DNA of 64,000 nt from Circinella minor (GCA_016758965.1 JAEPRB010000068.1:62001-126000), one strand, 5' to 3'. Numbered from the stretch's first letter, positions 1-13,049 are shown. Translations and numbers: made by a program. The notes: generated by a model from the sequence alone, not told the origin.

Positions 1-2322
1 TCTTTTATTCTTAAATTTTTTTTTACAAGTTACGTATTTATTGTAACTTATCCTTTTTTCTTGGATCATATACTCAACAGAATTTTTTTTATTTATTATT
101 TTCTAACACGATACGATCGAAACGTATTACTGTAAACACACCATAGAAACAAATTGTTACAGGACTGGAGAGAATGAGTTGACTCAGGTACTCCATTCAA
201 AAAACCATTTTGATACGTACGTTGAAAAGTTGTTGTTTTTATTTATTGTCTCCTATAATCCAGTGTCTGTGAAGACATGTTGATTGAGACGGAGCAAAAA
301 AGAAAGTTAGAAAATAAAATAAAAAAAAACCCCTATGAGGAGATGTCGTAGGGAAGGGGTACTACGGACAGAAAACTTCTATGGGAAGCGTTTGGAAAAT
401 AGCAAGATAAGATAACAAGGGAAAACAGATTGAAATCTATTGTGAAAACTAAGTTAAAGAAGGAAGAGAAGAAAAAAGGGAAAAGAAAAAAAAATTGTGG
501 AGAGAGGTAATTGATATGAATATAATAATTAGGTTAATTAGTTATGGTGGTTGATCAAAAGCAGGTGGATATATCCATGTGACAAACGCGTGTTCAGGAC
601 TCTTTGTCGTTGTACTTATTGCTGGAGGTTTCTATCTGGATGCTGGTAGGCATCAAGTTCGGCAAAAATGATACATATTATTGAAACATTTTGATACAGC
701 TTTTTTTTTTTTGCGTATTATAAATAATATACGTAACTAATTAGAAGTGAATGATGAAACTCGTATTATATACATAATAATAATGATAATTATATGTATA
801 TAATTTAACTGGTTTACTTTTCCATGTCGTTGGAATATACCATGTAGATAGCAAGCAGCGTCCGTAGTTGTAGTAATAGTAATACTGTTATTTCAGTGAT
901 AAAAAAGAATTACGTACTGTACTTTTTAATATAATTTATTTTTTCTGCAACAAATACAACATAATTTTTATGATACGTGTAGGTTACTACTATTTTTAAA
1001 TAAATTATTTAACAACTGGTCTAATATATTATTATATCAAACACTCTTGTTTTATATTATTATTAGTAGTACTATATACAATGATGGAAACACATTCTAG
1101 CCCTCCAAATATCACCTTGAAGCATAAGATCATCTCTTCAAATCTCTTTATATTATTTTAGCTCATCTTTTTTCTTTTATTATTACAGACAGAAACAGTT
1201 TATACTTTATTTCGATATATGGAGTAAATATTAATCAGTCTTAGTGAATTATTTAGTAGAGCAAAAATTTTATTAATATTTTATAATAACTTACGTATTT
1301 AAAACATGATGGCATCATTTTGAATAAATAATGTTATACATATATTCTGCATGAATTACACAAGGCTAATAGTTTTTACGTACTGGTTTTTTTTTTTACC
1401 CTCGGTTATCTTTTTTGTTTCTTCATGCACATTTATCATTTCTATTATCATTGTCAAATCACATTTTTATTTCATAGTATTATGATTACATAAAATTCTG
1501 ACCATTATTAATTACTATTCTTGGTACTTGGCATAGTTGAGTATTATTCACATCAATTGATTGGTCTTTGCTTATGAATTTTTGTGCAAAATCAATAATA
1601 ATAAATTTATGTTTTTGAATTTTTCAGTAAAAGCCAACGGCTATTTTCACAATGGCTATAGTTAGTATAAGTTTAACCTCTATTTCTTCATCACAAAAAT
1701 TAATATTTTATTTTTTCATATAATGAAGTGCGTTGTTACAACAACACTGAATGCTTCAACATGTTTATCGCTAAAAAAAAAATCTTTATGGTTTATTCGT
1801 TTTATCAAAATTCATATTTATTTCACTTGGATAACTATATTATACGTATCTTCAACAATTACGTAAAGAAATCATAGAATACGCTTACAGTTATATGTGA
1901 ATTTATAGAATAGACACAACCTTAACGATCTATGTATTTAACAAAAAAAAAAATGGTAGTGCTACGTAAATAAGATATGTATAGATACATACGTATACAT
2001 AATTATTAAATTCATAATACAAATATTTATATATAGTAGATGCATATAGAACAAAAGTTGAGAAATACTTTTTCTTTTTTATACTTAATATGCAATGAAT
2101 TTTTTTTATCTAGTAATAAGTAGTAGTAAAGAAGAAAGAGTATAATTATTCTTTAAACATACAAGATATTTGAGCTAATTCACTTCAAATCTTACTTATA
2201 TTCATTAGATTTACCTATTAGAAAAATGATAATGGTCTATGTGAATTGTTTTGTACTTTCATAATAGCTATATTTTTTGTTAAATAAAATATGAAGTAAA
2301 TAATATATATTTTTAACTCAAA

Positions 2323-2344
2323 GTAGTAGTAGTACTACTACTAC
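2323..2344. repeat. 22-nt perfect palindrome of GTA/TAC triplets
   Basis: Four GTA-type triplets run directly into their own complement, so the 22 bases equal their reverse complement. This could form a short cruciform or simply reflect triplet slippage. No function is implied. Confidence 0.85.
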
Positions 2345-2996
2345 CACATCTTTTATTGCTAAAAAAAACAAGATACTCTTTATTGGAATTGTTAATTTGG
2401 CCTTTACGTACGTAACTATTTACCAAGTCATTTTTAAAAAATTATTGTCACTACATTCGTGTCAAAAGAATCACTTTGGTTTAATATATAATAAATAATT
2501 TTTTATTTTTCAAAATCAAATCTTATTTATATTATGCCTATTATTTTATCATCTTTATTATTGTTAAGGCTACACTATTTTCTATTTTCCATATTCCGAA
2601 TCACTTCTCATACATTTGTTTATCTATAGTGATTGCGAAAACTTACTACGGTACTTTTAGATCTTGTACCAAAAAAAAATTTAAAAAATGTTTTCAAATT
2701 ACCTTGGATAAAAAATCAGTTTCCTCTACTTTTATCCCACCACACACAACTCTCATTCTCTTATATATAAAAAGACTAATAATTTATCTTTAGTAACAGT
2801 AAATAGTATGTAAATAGTACGTAAAGGAAACAATAAAAAAAAGGGTATTTTGTTTCTTTTGCTTCTATATTCAAAAGTAAACTAATTGTTGTTAATATTG
2901 ATAATAACAACAACTGGTTCCAAATATATATATATATAAAAGAAAGATTTTTTATAATATCATCATCATCCCTCTTTACTTTGATCGCTTTAGGTC

Positions 2997-3036
2997 GTGT
3001 GTGTGTGTGACAGAGAGAGAGAGAGAGAGAGAGAGA
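2997..3036. repeat. Compound GT/GA microsatellite
   Basis: A run of GT dinucleotides passes directly into a run of GA dinucleotides in non-coding DNA. Confidence 0.9.
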
Positions 3037-3430
3037 AGAAATAAGCTCTGCAGAGTAGAGTTATATTCGTTATGCTCCGCTATCCACTACATTCCGCTAG
3101 TGTATAATAACAATGATGTAAAATAGATTTTATAGTTCTATATTTCATTCTTTACTTATTCTATATACTTTAATAAAGTCATTAAATATCCAAAAGTGAT
3201 TACTATTTATTTTATCAACACTAAAATAAACAGATTAATAAATAAATAGAAAGAGAATAAATGACAGGCTGCGGAAACTGTGAAGATTTAAATGATATGC
3301 TTATTATTATGCATCAAAAAAGTTGATAAACGAATTATAATAGGATCAAGTGAGTTATCGTGAGAAAAATAACACGTATGTTTGCTATATACTTTTATAT
3401 TTGGTACAGTGTAAAAAATGTCGAATACGT

Positions 3431-3458
3431 AATAATAATAATAATAATAATAATAATA
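3431..3458. repeat. AAT trinucleotide microsatellite
   Basis: About nine consecutive AAT units in non-coding sequence upstream of uricase. Confidence 0.9.
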
Positions 3459-3914
3459 GCAAATTACTAATTAAATTCATCCGGTTATGCTTATGTATCT
3501 AAGAAATTAAGCACCTATGGAAGCTATCTTTTTTTTAAACATTTTTTTTTTTTTTTTTTTGGACTTTAAATATGTAATATAGAAATGTGGGGAATTATAC
3601 AGATAGATATAGAGAGAGAAAGTACTGATGACAAACGAAATAATGAAATTCGAGGAAAACGAATAATTGATCACGCCACATCACATTAAAAGCGTAATTA
3701 AATATTTCATTCTCTGTCTCTTTTAAGAAAGAGAAAAATAGAGGTATATTTTGTACTATTTTCTCATAGTCTAACCAATGACATTACAAATATACCTATA
3801 ACGAAACGTTTGACAAATTTTTGGCATATAATCGCGTGAAAAATACCCTTTCACTTTCTAAATAGGGGCTAGTCAAAACTCCGTACTAGGGGTATAATCT
3901 CTTTTCCAAAAACG

Positions 3915-3922
3915 TATAAATA
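3915..3922 (+). promoter_or_regulatory. Probable TATA box of uricase
   Basis: TATAAATA lies about 90 bases before the uricase start codon and is followed by a pyrimidine-rich stretch. The motif and spacing fit a fungal core promoter; the transcription start has not been seen. Confidence 0.5.
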
Positions 3923-3930
3923 TCACCCCG

Positions 3931-3936
3931 CTTATC
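3931..3936 (-). promoter_or_regulatory. GATA-type site in uricase promoter
   Basis: CTTATC on the plus strand is GATAAG on the minus strand, the HGATAR core bound by AreA/NIT2-type nitrogen regulators. Uricase is a purine nitrogen-scavenging gene and such control is known in other fungi. A single six-base site is weak evidence, and it lies downstream of the TATA box. Confidence 0.25.
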
Positions 3937-4008
3937 ACGATCCTTCTTTCTTTTTTTTTTTTTTTTTTTATCAACACTTAACTATTTATCCAATAACTCA
4001 AACAAAAA

Positions 4009-5274
4009 ATGTCAAACTCCAATGTTTACTTGAAGACTGCTCGTTACGGCAAGGATTTAGTCCGTCTCATGCGGGTCTATCGTGAACCTTCTGGTGTCCA
4101 ACGCTGTACTGAATTAACTGTAAGTTTTCACAAAAGAAAAAAAAAAAAGCAAATGAGGATGAAAAAGGAGGGGTAGGATGAGAAAACATGAATTTCATAA
4201 TACTTATTTATAAACCACTTTTTTTTTGTTATTAAACAGGTTCGTCTCTTGTTGGAAGGTGATATTGAAACATCATATACCAAAGCTGACAATTCAGTTG
4301 TTGTTACCACTGGTAAGGGATAATGGATGAAGAGGATTGAATTGGACAAAAAAAAAAAAAAAAATTAAGGGATGAAAAAGTTATTTCATTCAGATGTGAA
4401 GAATTCTTTTTTGGATACTTATGGAAGTTATTTATAACATTTTAGATACTTGCAAAAATACATGTAATATCATTGCCAAACGTAGTCAAAATGTGGATAA
4501 TATTGACGTATTCGCTCAAGAAATCACCCGTCATGTCCTTAATCAATACAAACATATTTCTTCTGCTCATGTCAAGATCATCAAGCATAAATGGACTCGT
4601 TTAAATGTTAACGGCAAGCCCCATCCTCATTCTTTCGTGCGTGACGGTGAGGATATTTCTACTACTGAAGTAGACCATTACCGTGCTGGTGACAAGGTTA
4701 CTATCAAGTCTGGCCTTGACAAACTTTTGGTATTGAAGACGACTGGTTCGGCTTTCCATGGTTTCTACAAGGATGAGTATACCACTTTGCCCGAAGTTTG
4801 GGATCGTATTTTCTCCACTGTTGTTAATGCTAGTTGGACCATTGGTCCCGCCCCCGCCTCTGCTTTAGCCAATATTGACTTCCCTGCCATTCACGCTGGT
4901 GTTCGTCAAATCACCACGGATACTTTTGCCACTGATGACTCTGCTTCCGTTCAAGCTACTCTTTACTTGATGGAACAACAAATCTTGGCCAAGTTCCCCG
5001 CTGTCAATGAAATCTACTATGCTCTCCCCAACAAGCATTATGTTGGTGTTGATATGAATAAATTCAACATTGATAATACTGGTAGCAATATGGAAGTCTA
5101 TCATCCTCAAGCTGATCCTTCTGGTAAGTTTTTTTTTTTTTTTTATTTATGTTTATTATTATTTTGATGAAGAATAATGTAAGGGGAAAAAAAAAGGAGC
5201 TATACTGATATATTATTATAATAACAGGTTTGATCACTGCCACACTTGCTCGCAAGCAACCTGCCAAGTTGTAA
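4009..5274 (+). CDS. Urate oxidase (uricase), peroxisomal
   Basis: Oxidises urate to 5-hydroxyisourate in purine degradation. Four exons: 4009-4119, 4240-4312, 4446-5123 and 5228-5274. All junctions are GT-AG and in phase, giving about 302 residues, the normal family length. The residues corresponding to the known Lys-Thr-His catalytic set are visible: Lys in YGKDLVR near the N-terminus, Thr in TTDTCKNT, and His in LPNKHY. The conserved HPHSF and SASVQATLY blocks are also present. The protein ends in AKL, a valid PTS1 peroxisomal signal (known of the class; import is inferred). The start is the first ATG after a TATA box and gives the expected N-terminus. The ATG is preceded by a long T tract. 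The neighbouring convergent gene is also peroxisomal. Confidence 0.96.
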
Positions 5275-6025
5275 AGAAGCTGGCCCTTCTCTCGAATTGT
5301 GCTTCAATGTGTATATGCGATCCATCTCAAAAACATAAATATATTTTTAAGCACATATCCTTTTTTTTTTTTTTAAAAAAAAAAAAAAGAATTATCATAG
5401 TTAGTTACCCCCACACCTTTTTGATACACATGTATTTTAATTATGTAAATATATAACTTATAATTTTGGAATACAAATACTAGTTTTTTTTTTTCCCTCC
5501 TCCAATATTTCTTTATTATCATTGGAACTGACAACAATTTTGCGGGGTTTTTCTTTTTTGTCCGGGACCACATTCTTGTTTTTTTTCTTTTTTACTTATC
5601 AAATTATGTTACACAAAAATATACTTTATCAATAGAACCAAAACGGGATGGATTTAGTTGATCACATTATTATTCCCAAAAAAAAAAAAAAAAAAAAAAA
5701 AGTGTCTTGGATATCTTATCAATATACTAAGAAGTTTTAGCTTGACATACTTTGCATTATGATGGCGTTTTTTTTATTTTATTTAGGTTGTACATAATGA
5801 TAAATACTTTTGACTATTAGATAAGTGTCAGTCAGCTGTTAATCACATATACTAAATCGGTTATCTTTTTTTTTTCGCAGACTTAAAAACCAAAATTGAA
5901 TAGTGTAAAAAATATAACATAGGTAGCTTGATTCATTGAAAAAAAATACAATATAATAAAATATAATACATCATAATAGTGAAATAATGACAGACAAGTC
6001 AATATAACATACAAGGACGAAAGGT
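5275..6025. other. Convergent intergenic spacer
   Basis: Holds the 3' ends of the uricase and acyl-CoA oxidase genes, with several long A and T homopolymers (for example around 5360-5390 and 5681-5701). No further gene seen. Confidence 0.6.
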
Positions 6026-8672
6026 CTATAATTTGGCGGAATCGTTGTTTCTGTTCTTCAAGGCGAATTGTCTCATGGGTTTAATAGACTCCTCAAATGC
6101 ATCAACAACTTGTGTACTATTTAATGGTTCTTGCTCTGCCATGGCAGTTAATGCAGGATACTTTATATAAACAAATTGAAAAAAAGAGAGAGAGAGAGAG
6201 ATAAAAGTATTGTTAGCATTAATCTCAAAAAACAGCCTCGTTACCTATTTCGTTGTCTTAGTACCGAAAAAAACTGAAATGAATAACTATTAACTTACCA
6301 CATTCCCATCATATCGACCCAATGCAGAGTGAAGCATATAGTCTGGAATAGCAAAGGCATCTACCAAAGGAACTGCATCAGGACGAATTACCTTAAGTAA
6401 ATCTTGTACTTGTTGTTTGACCATTTCTAATTGTTCTGCTGAAAAGTAACTAGATAAAACAAAATCGGAAAGATCTTTTTCCATCACGTGGAGTGCAAAC
6501 AAAGAGGCGACTGCTTGTAAAATCTTACGTTCTTCAGTACCAAGCTTTGGTGTGTTTTCCTTATTGTCACGTTGAAGAGCAGTAAAGAATGTACGAACAA
6601 TGAAATATTGGCAATGAGCACGTGAGATACGATGTAAATCAACAAGAGCATCATTCCAAGGACGGCCTTGATGATCAATTTGCTCAGCAACCTTGGCAAT
6701 ACCATAAGCGGCTCGGAAACCAAATGCAGAAAGAATTACTTCAGGGTTTAAAAAGTCTGTAGGTGTGGTAGCAGGGCATTTGGCTTTGGGATTTTGTAAA
6801 TATTGCGCCAAGTAATTGAGAGTAAGATTATGTTCGGATGGTTGGGCAGTACCAGCAATTACATTACGGTACGTTTTTAACAAATAACGCGATGTTTGTT
6901 GATAAATCATGTTGTTATCACCTTCAACCTATATAATACATTATCAAAATTTCATAAATCATCCATTACTATAATCATTTATTTCTATACTCATACTACT
7001 TTTTTTTTTTCAAGAAAAATAACTTACAGTCATACTAGGGAGATAATCGTTATAAAAGTGACCTAAACCGGAAAACATACTGTAACCATGACCACCACAT
7101 GAACGACGACATTCTTCAATACCATCTACAGCCATAAACGAAGTTAAACTATAGTAGAATAAAATGATTGTTATTATATGTTTTTTTTTACAGTATTTTT
7201 TTATAATATGCATTTCTAATTCTCTTCAACATCGGATGTAATAATCTATTATACTAATTTTTTGCCCAATTGTAATATTTTTATATTGTGTGTTTTTTTT
7301 TTTTTACCTTTTCAACCCGGACGAAGTAGCATGAAGATCAGCCAAAATATCAAAATTTCCTTGTTTCATAGCTTCAATATTCAAATGATAAAGACGCAGC
7401 ATTTCACGACCAGTGAACATCAATGCATAAGCATTCGCAATGATTGGAAGAATACGATATTGCACCATGGTATAATCAATGACAGAAGTTTCAATTGTTT
7501 CACCATTCCACTTGCGTGGACTTGTAGAATCATAAAATTGACGTCGAACGGCTGCATATCGAACTGCGACCGTAGATGACCGTGCTAATGCGCGTCCCGT
7601 TTCTATATATAAAAGTTTTATGTAATTTTCGTATTATTAAAAAAAAATGATAATATCTATTTTTATTACGTATTATTCTATTTAATAATAAACACTTACC
7701 GCTAACAATAGATGCACGAACGTGTACCATACCACCATATGATAATTTTGAATTTACGGGCTTGATGTATTCACCCGAACCAGGTTTTACTTGAGCATAT
7801 CTTGCCAACATGGAAACATGGGGAATACGAAAGTGATCAAACATCATAAAACCGTTATCCTAAATTTTGATAAATAAATAACTATAATTTGTTTTATAAT
7901 ATTTAAATACTATCAAAAAATAATAATAATAAAAAACATACCACGGTGTTATATCCCATTTTGGGTCCAATATCACCAATAGTTAAACCAGGAAGAGGCA
8001 TATGATCTTCAAGACTACGAATTTGAGCGCAAAATGTGTGTGGTCCATAATCTTTATCATGAATAATTAAACGGGCCATAATAATAGCATAATTGGCTGT
8101 TCTTCCAAGAGCACCAATCCACCATTTGGCAGAAGATAAATGAGGTGAATGAATTTCGAATTCGTTGGTTTCAGGAATATAAGTTGCTGTCGTTTCAAGT
8201 CCACGAATATTCGAACCATGACCAAGCTAATATTAAAGTTTATATAATTATAAATTAAATAAAAAGATTTTTTAAAAAAAAAAGATTTTATATTTTTTTA
8301 TATAATATGTACCTCAGTTTGAGCATAGCAACCAATAATTTCATCTCTTTTGGATGGTTCCAAGAATAACTTACGTTGCTCTTCATTACATTGGCCTTCT
8401 AATGTTGGAACAAACATAATATAATGGAGGCGGTACTAAAGTATAAATATTAAATTTTTTATATTTTTAGTATATTGATTTGATATATAAATATGTATAA
8501 AATCGATGAAAACACAAAAAATAGCATGTCTCCCTTACAGGTGATGGTTGATCATAAAGGCCATGAACGATCTTTTCATCTACATCATCCCAATTGTGTT
8601 TTCTAAAAGTTATATCTTGTTTAGTACGTAAAAAATGATAATTTTGATCCTCTTAAAAAAATTGTTAAAACT

Positions 8673-8711
<39 letters not shown>

Positions 8712-8989
8712 CTAAGTTCTAAGAATCGTCTATCCTTTCTCCAAGCATCTCTGATCTTTTCATCTCGGCTTTGAAAATAACGTCGTGACTTGTCAAATAC
8801 AGAATCGTTTTCAAGAATTGGAACGATTTTATCAAGTTTTGCAAGATACTCTTCTCCATAAATAAATTTAGACAAGGTCTTTACATCAAACGTAGCCTTG
8901 GCACGTTCTTGTTCAATAAGGGCAGCACCGGTTGGCTCCTTGACAGGTAAATTGGGGAATCGAGTGGGTCCATTATTTTTAGTTGTCAT
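6026..8989 (-). CDS. Acyl-CoA oxidase, peroxisomal
   Basis: FAD enzyme for the first, H2O2-producing step of peroxisomal beta-oxidation. Nine exons on the minus strand: 8709-8989, 8539-8602, 8313-8435, 7942-8226, 7700-7859, 7308-7602, 7028-7148, 6299-6928 and 6026-6160. Together they give about 697 residues, the usual size. Family landmarks in order: the acyl-CoA dehydrogenase-like middle region (EIIGCYAQTELGHGSN), a central block around KMGYNTVDNGF, the GIEECRRSCGGHGYS motif, and VEGDNN at about residue 444, whose Glu corresponds to the known catalytic base. The C-terminus reads SAKL, a PTS1 signal. Intron 1 contains a T homopolymer of more than 30 bases. It converges on uricase, so the two peroxisomal genes share a 3' spacer. 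The start is the only ATG preceding conserved sequence in exon 1. Confidence 0.95.
8671..8706. repeat. Poly-T tract in acyl-CoA oxidase intron 1
   Basis: An uninterrupted T run of more than 30 bases on the plus strand lies inside the first intron, next to the donor site of the minus-strand gene. It is probably length-variable. Confidence 0.9.
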
Positions 8990-9422
8990 GATTATTCTTG
9001 TTATACGTAGTTTAAAAACAAAACAACAAATAAAGAGAGAAGATCAAAAACCAAAATAAAAGAAAAGGGGAATGGAGAAATAAGTGATATATATATTTTA
9101 AAAATAAATGATTAATGCATATAAAAGAAAATAGGTTTGCTGATGTAACGTGGAAACTTAAAACGAAGGGAGTTTGTGGCTAAATTTGCGGAAAATGCAT
9201 ATTTCTATTTTTTTTTTTTTTACCCACCTTGATTCATTGTGAAACTTTCAAATAATCTAAAATCAAGTAAATTGCCCACGGTCGTTAGATATTACATATA
9301 CTATATATATTATGCTTTATGAGAAACATTTATATAGACTGAGACAAATAGGAATAACGTTTATCAAGTTGTATAAGCTGACATTATTCCTAACCTATTT
9401 CTTTAAAATGGAAATAAACTCT

Positions 9423-9449
9423 TTATTATTATTATTATTATTATTATTA
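9423..9449. repeat. ATT trinucleotide microsatellite
   Basis: About nine ATT units in non-coding DNA upstream of the acyl-CoA oxidase gene. Confidence 0.9.
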
Positions 9450-10635
9450 CGTATTATTATTATCATAAAATAAAGGTCTCTGAGTCTCTATTTTTTTATG
9501 CTTTTTGAATCTGCTGGCACAATATACACGTAAATTCATAATATTATCATTAACGGAATCTGGAAAAATAAATAAAGTTACATTTATTCTTTTCCGCTCA
9601 TCAAAAATAATAATAGTACGTATTTATGAGCTTAAACTAATACAAAAAATTAATTATGCCATAAGAACATACAGAAAAAAAATACTGGTTGCTATAGCAA
9701 TCCCCGATAGCTAAAAAATAAAATTCAAGCCGCATGCGTCAGCAGAAAAATACTGATGGTAGTAAGAAATTGATCTGTATGAGAAAGTGGAATATACTCT
9801 AATATAATTGTTATAACAACATGACAAAAAAATTCAATATTAAAAAAAAAATGTATAAAACCAGTGATATTCTAGAAGATGCGGTGGAGGGGAGTTACCA
9901 AGCTTTTCAACAATCTTGTCGTCATGACTGGAAAGCTATTTTTCATATAAAAATCAGATATTTGATCTATTTTTACTTTGACAATGTAGAGGTGATGGCA
10001 ATCCATCGTCACTTATAGTATATATACATTTATCACGGTTCATTATTGTTCAATGTTTGGATCGACCAAGACAAAACGGATCAAACAAATATTATGAATG
10101 ATTGTTTGCGACACACATCTTTCTGATGTTATGTTTAATAATTAGACTGATAAGGGGTATAAACCAATAAAGGTGTATATTATATAATATAAACTCGCCA
10201 GCTTTCACTACATGTAGGTATCATATTTACGTTCCTTTAATGGTGTCTTAATAATTAAGTGTTGTCCTCATCTTAAATGCCCTTTGCTTGGGGATTTTTT
10301 TTATAACATATGAAAGGGAGATGTGATTTAAACTCTTTAATAAATAAAAGGTATATAATGATTATACAATATCAAACATCACAAGTAAATTATATAGAGA
10401 AACTATCAGTATGCTACCATAAACGAAATATGACTCTTCGCTAGTAACTGTTAGCATGCTTTTTATACTGTTGGTGTCTTTTTTTTTTTTTATTTTTTTC
10501 TATTTCTTCTAGTTCTATAAAATTATCTTATTTTTTTTCCTAATTTTATTTTATTTTTGTAGCTAGTATTCTCAATTGTATGACTAATAATCGGATTCAT
10601 TTGGCCAAGTTAACTGTTGCCAGGTTATCAGATAG

Positions 10636-10882
10636 ATAATAAAGATCCTTGAACGACTTTTTTAGATTTCTTCTTCGCTATATCATCATCCTCGATATCA
10701 GTTTTAAGCAAAGTATTCTTTATCAAATATAAGTAGCTAAATAGCTTACTGTGGTATATTGTTTCAAGATCAATGATACCTAATCGACGATCCACTTTTC
10801 CTGTAGGTGTATCGAATACAATAAAACAGTATTACAGTTGTCGAGAAATTTAGTGATGATGCCAGACAGTGGAATTTTCATA
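10636..10882 (-). pseudogene. Possible relic of an unrecognised protein gene
   Basis: A minus-strand frame of about 66 codons reads with protein-like composition (a piece is FDTPTGKVDRRLGIIDLET) and ends with an acidic-basic tail before a stop. It has no start codon and no credible splice acceptor at its 5' side. A second frame just upstream begins MKIPLSGIITKFLDN and overlaps it in a different phase, as if a frameshift separated them. I do not recognise the family. It could be a fragment of a decayed host gene, a piece of a mobile element, or chance. Low confidence. Confidence 0.25.
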
Positions 10883-11268
10883 AGGATGATGGAGGATGAG
10901 AAAAAGGATCTTACAACTCAATTTTTTTTTTTTTGTGTATAGCTTTGGGACCCACCATTAAAATCATAATGATATTACATATATTACTTTTAATAGTAGG
11001 ATGATATCCATCATCATGAATATGGAGGGTAACAATGAGACCAAACATAGGAGATGAGAGTTAAAAAGCTTTAACCCCCGCTCGCGATGGATGGCTTTGC
11101 CCAAGGCGACAGAACGAATCGGGGAGTTAGGTTTCCCAAAAAAAAAAAAAAGTTGCTTGAAATAACTTTTTTTTTTTTTATCGTGTGTACAGTCGAAATC
11201 GATACATATTTACATACATATATACCATAATCATTATAAAACCACCCAAAAAAAAAAAAAAAGATAGA

Positions 11269-13049
11269 ATGGCATCATCAAATTATACGGTCGAAGATCT
11301 GATACCCCGGATCCAACAAAATATTGATTCCATGGAATATCCCATGGCTTATGCTTTTTGTAATAAAGCATTAGAACTCGAACCACAAAACCCTGATCTT
11401 CTTGAAGTGACAGGTCAAGTAGAAATGGAACTTGAAAAATTTGCTGAAGCACGACAGGTAAAAAAAAAAAATAAGGTGATAGAAAGAAGTGGGGGGGGGG
11501 AGAAGTTTACCATTTATATTCAAAGTGGGCAACTGTATTAAAAGAAAGTTTCTCTTTTTTTTCTTTCGGGTTGATATAGCACATGTTGGATGCGATTCAC
11601 CAAAAGCCTGATTCTGGGTATAGCAAATATATGTATTTGGGTCAACTCTCTATAGAAAAGGAAGCTATTGAAGCATTTGAAAAAGGTGTAAATATTATGG
11701 TGGATGAACGTAGGAAGTTAGCAAATGATTCAGAGGAAGCACGAGATCTTTCCAGTAAAATAGCAAGCGCATTATGTTCCATGACAGAAATTTATTTAAC
11801 GGACTGCTGGTAAAAAAAAATAGACCAAATTTCTTGAATGGGATGACTGGGGCATTGATATTATGAGTGGTGATTGTGAATATGTGTACGTGTATGGATG
11901 AAAGAGAGGATGGAAAGAGAGAGAAAATAATGCGTAGCAACAGAATAATAATCGAATAACTTGTGTGTGTGTGTGTAAATGTGATTTATGTATGAATGAT
12001 GCATTACTAAGAAACTAACTTTAAATAAAACCATTTTTTAATACATCTATAAAGCTTTGAACCAGAAGCAGAACAGAAATGTGAAGAATATCTTTTACAA
12101 GCACAACAAACTGACCCCGAAAATTCAGAAGTATATCAATTATTGGCATCCGTACGGTTAAGTCAAACACGAAATGAAGATGCACAGGCAGCTTTACAAA
12201 AGAGTATGGAATTATGGGTTAACAAGGAGCATGGTGATCCAGCAATACCTATTTACGATTCCAGACTCGCTTTGGTCAGATTGCTCTTGGAACTTAATAT
12301 GCATGAACACGCATTCACTGTATTAGAAGGATTACAAAAAGAAAATGATCAAGTTGTCGATCTTTGGTACTTATATGGCTGGACCTACTTTTGTTTGGGA
12401 GAAGTTGAAAGTCGACCAGCAGATGAACGCCAGGGTCACTGGGAAGATGCACGGGATTGTTTAGAAACTGCTGTAAAGGTAAGAAAAGAAAATGATATAA
12501 CTGGATTTGGGGGGAACAGACCCCGAATTTTTTATCGCTTTAAAATCGAATTAAAGGGAAGAGAAAAAGGGACAGTTTTTACACCAACGTGTAAAAAAAA
12601 GTACCTTACAAAATGGGACGGGAGGGAAGATACTAAAAAAAAAAAAGAGTAGCATGTCTCTGCGTTTGAAAGGATAATATGTCTATGATATTCCAGCCAT
12701 ATGTCTGAGCGTTCAGGATCTTTATCCCTACAGCGGGCTTAAGATTATAAAAAGGATAACAGGGTGTCTATTAGGGTTGTGGGGTAAAAAAAAAAAAAAG
12801 GAAGAGGGGTGTGGCTAGTACTCAACAATAGAAAAAAAAACTATTGTTTCTAATATTTGTATTGTTATAAAACTATAGTTATATCAAGTTATTGGATCGG
12901 ATGACGAAGCTATGCTTGAGCACGCACATGAATTAATTACAACTATTAATCAAGTAGTACCACCATCCGCACCAGAAGAAGAAGAGGTTGGAGGTGATGG
13001 TGAAGTCGACTTTGACGATGATGATGACGATGATGCCATGGAGATGTAA
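11269..13049 (+). CDS. TPR chaperone, Acl4-like (Rpl4 assembly)
   Basis: Resembles the dedicated assembly chaperone of ribosomal protein uL4 (yeast Acl4), which escorts nascent Rpl4 to pre-60S particles in the nucleus. Four exons: 11269-11457, 11580-11809, 12055-12478 and 12879-13049, in phase, about 337 residues. Tetratricopeptide-like helical repeats run through most of the protein (for example AYAFCNKALELEPQNPDLLEV). The C-terminus is a strongly acidic tail (EEEEVGGDGEVDFDDDDDDDAMEM is its character), typical of these chaperones. The last intron is unusually long for this window, about 400 nt. The assignment is by overall architecture and the ALCSMTEIYLTDCCFEPEAE-like block; a different TPR protein is possible but less likely. 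Confidence 0.8.

Larger units (their letters stand above)
1..3914. other. Gene-free AT-rich spacer upstream of uricase
   Basis: No exon chain or known domain can be supported on either strand. The stretch holds poly-A/T runs, a GT/GA microsatellite (about 2997-3036), an AAT repeat (about 3431-3458), a 22-nt perfect palindrome (2323-2344) and at least 13 copies of the hexamer TACGTA in the first 3.5 kb. The last few hundred bases are presumably the uricase promoter. Confidence 0.7.
8990..11268. other. Intergenic spacer with one possible gene relic
   Basis: Divergent promoter region between acyl-CoA oxidase and the Acl4-like gene. It contains an ATT microsatellite (about 9423-9449) and several short reading frames that do not resemble known proteins. 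The only stretch that looks protein-like is on the minus strand around 10636-10900 and is listed separately. Confidence 0.6.

Noticed and set aside
560..710. Minus-strand frame ending AELDAYQHPDRNLQQ-stop as a possible last exon
   Set aside because: No matching upstream exons exist in 700-3900, the acceptor is poor, and the open frame is short. Left as probable chance.
4421..5167. A start codon at 4421 giving a 248-residue uricase
   Set aside because: That ATG lies inside intron 2; upstream exons 4009-4119 and 4240-4312 encode the conserved N-terminus including the catalytic Lys.
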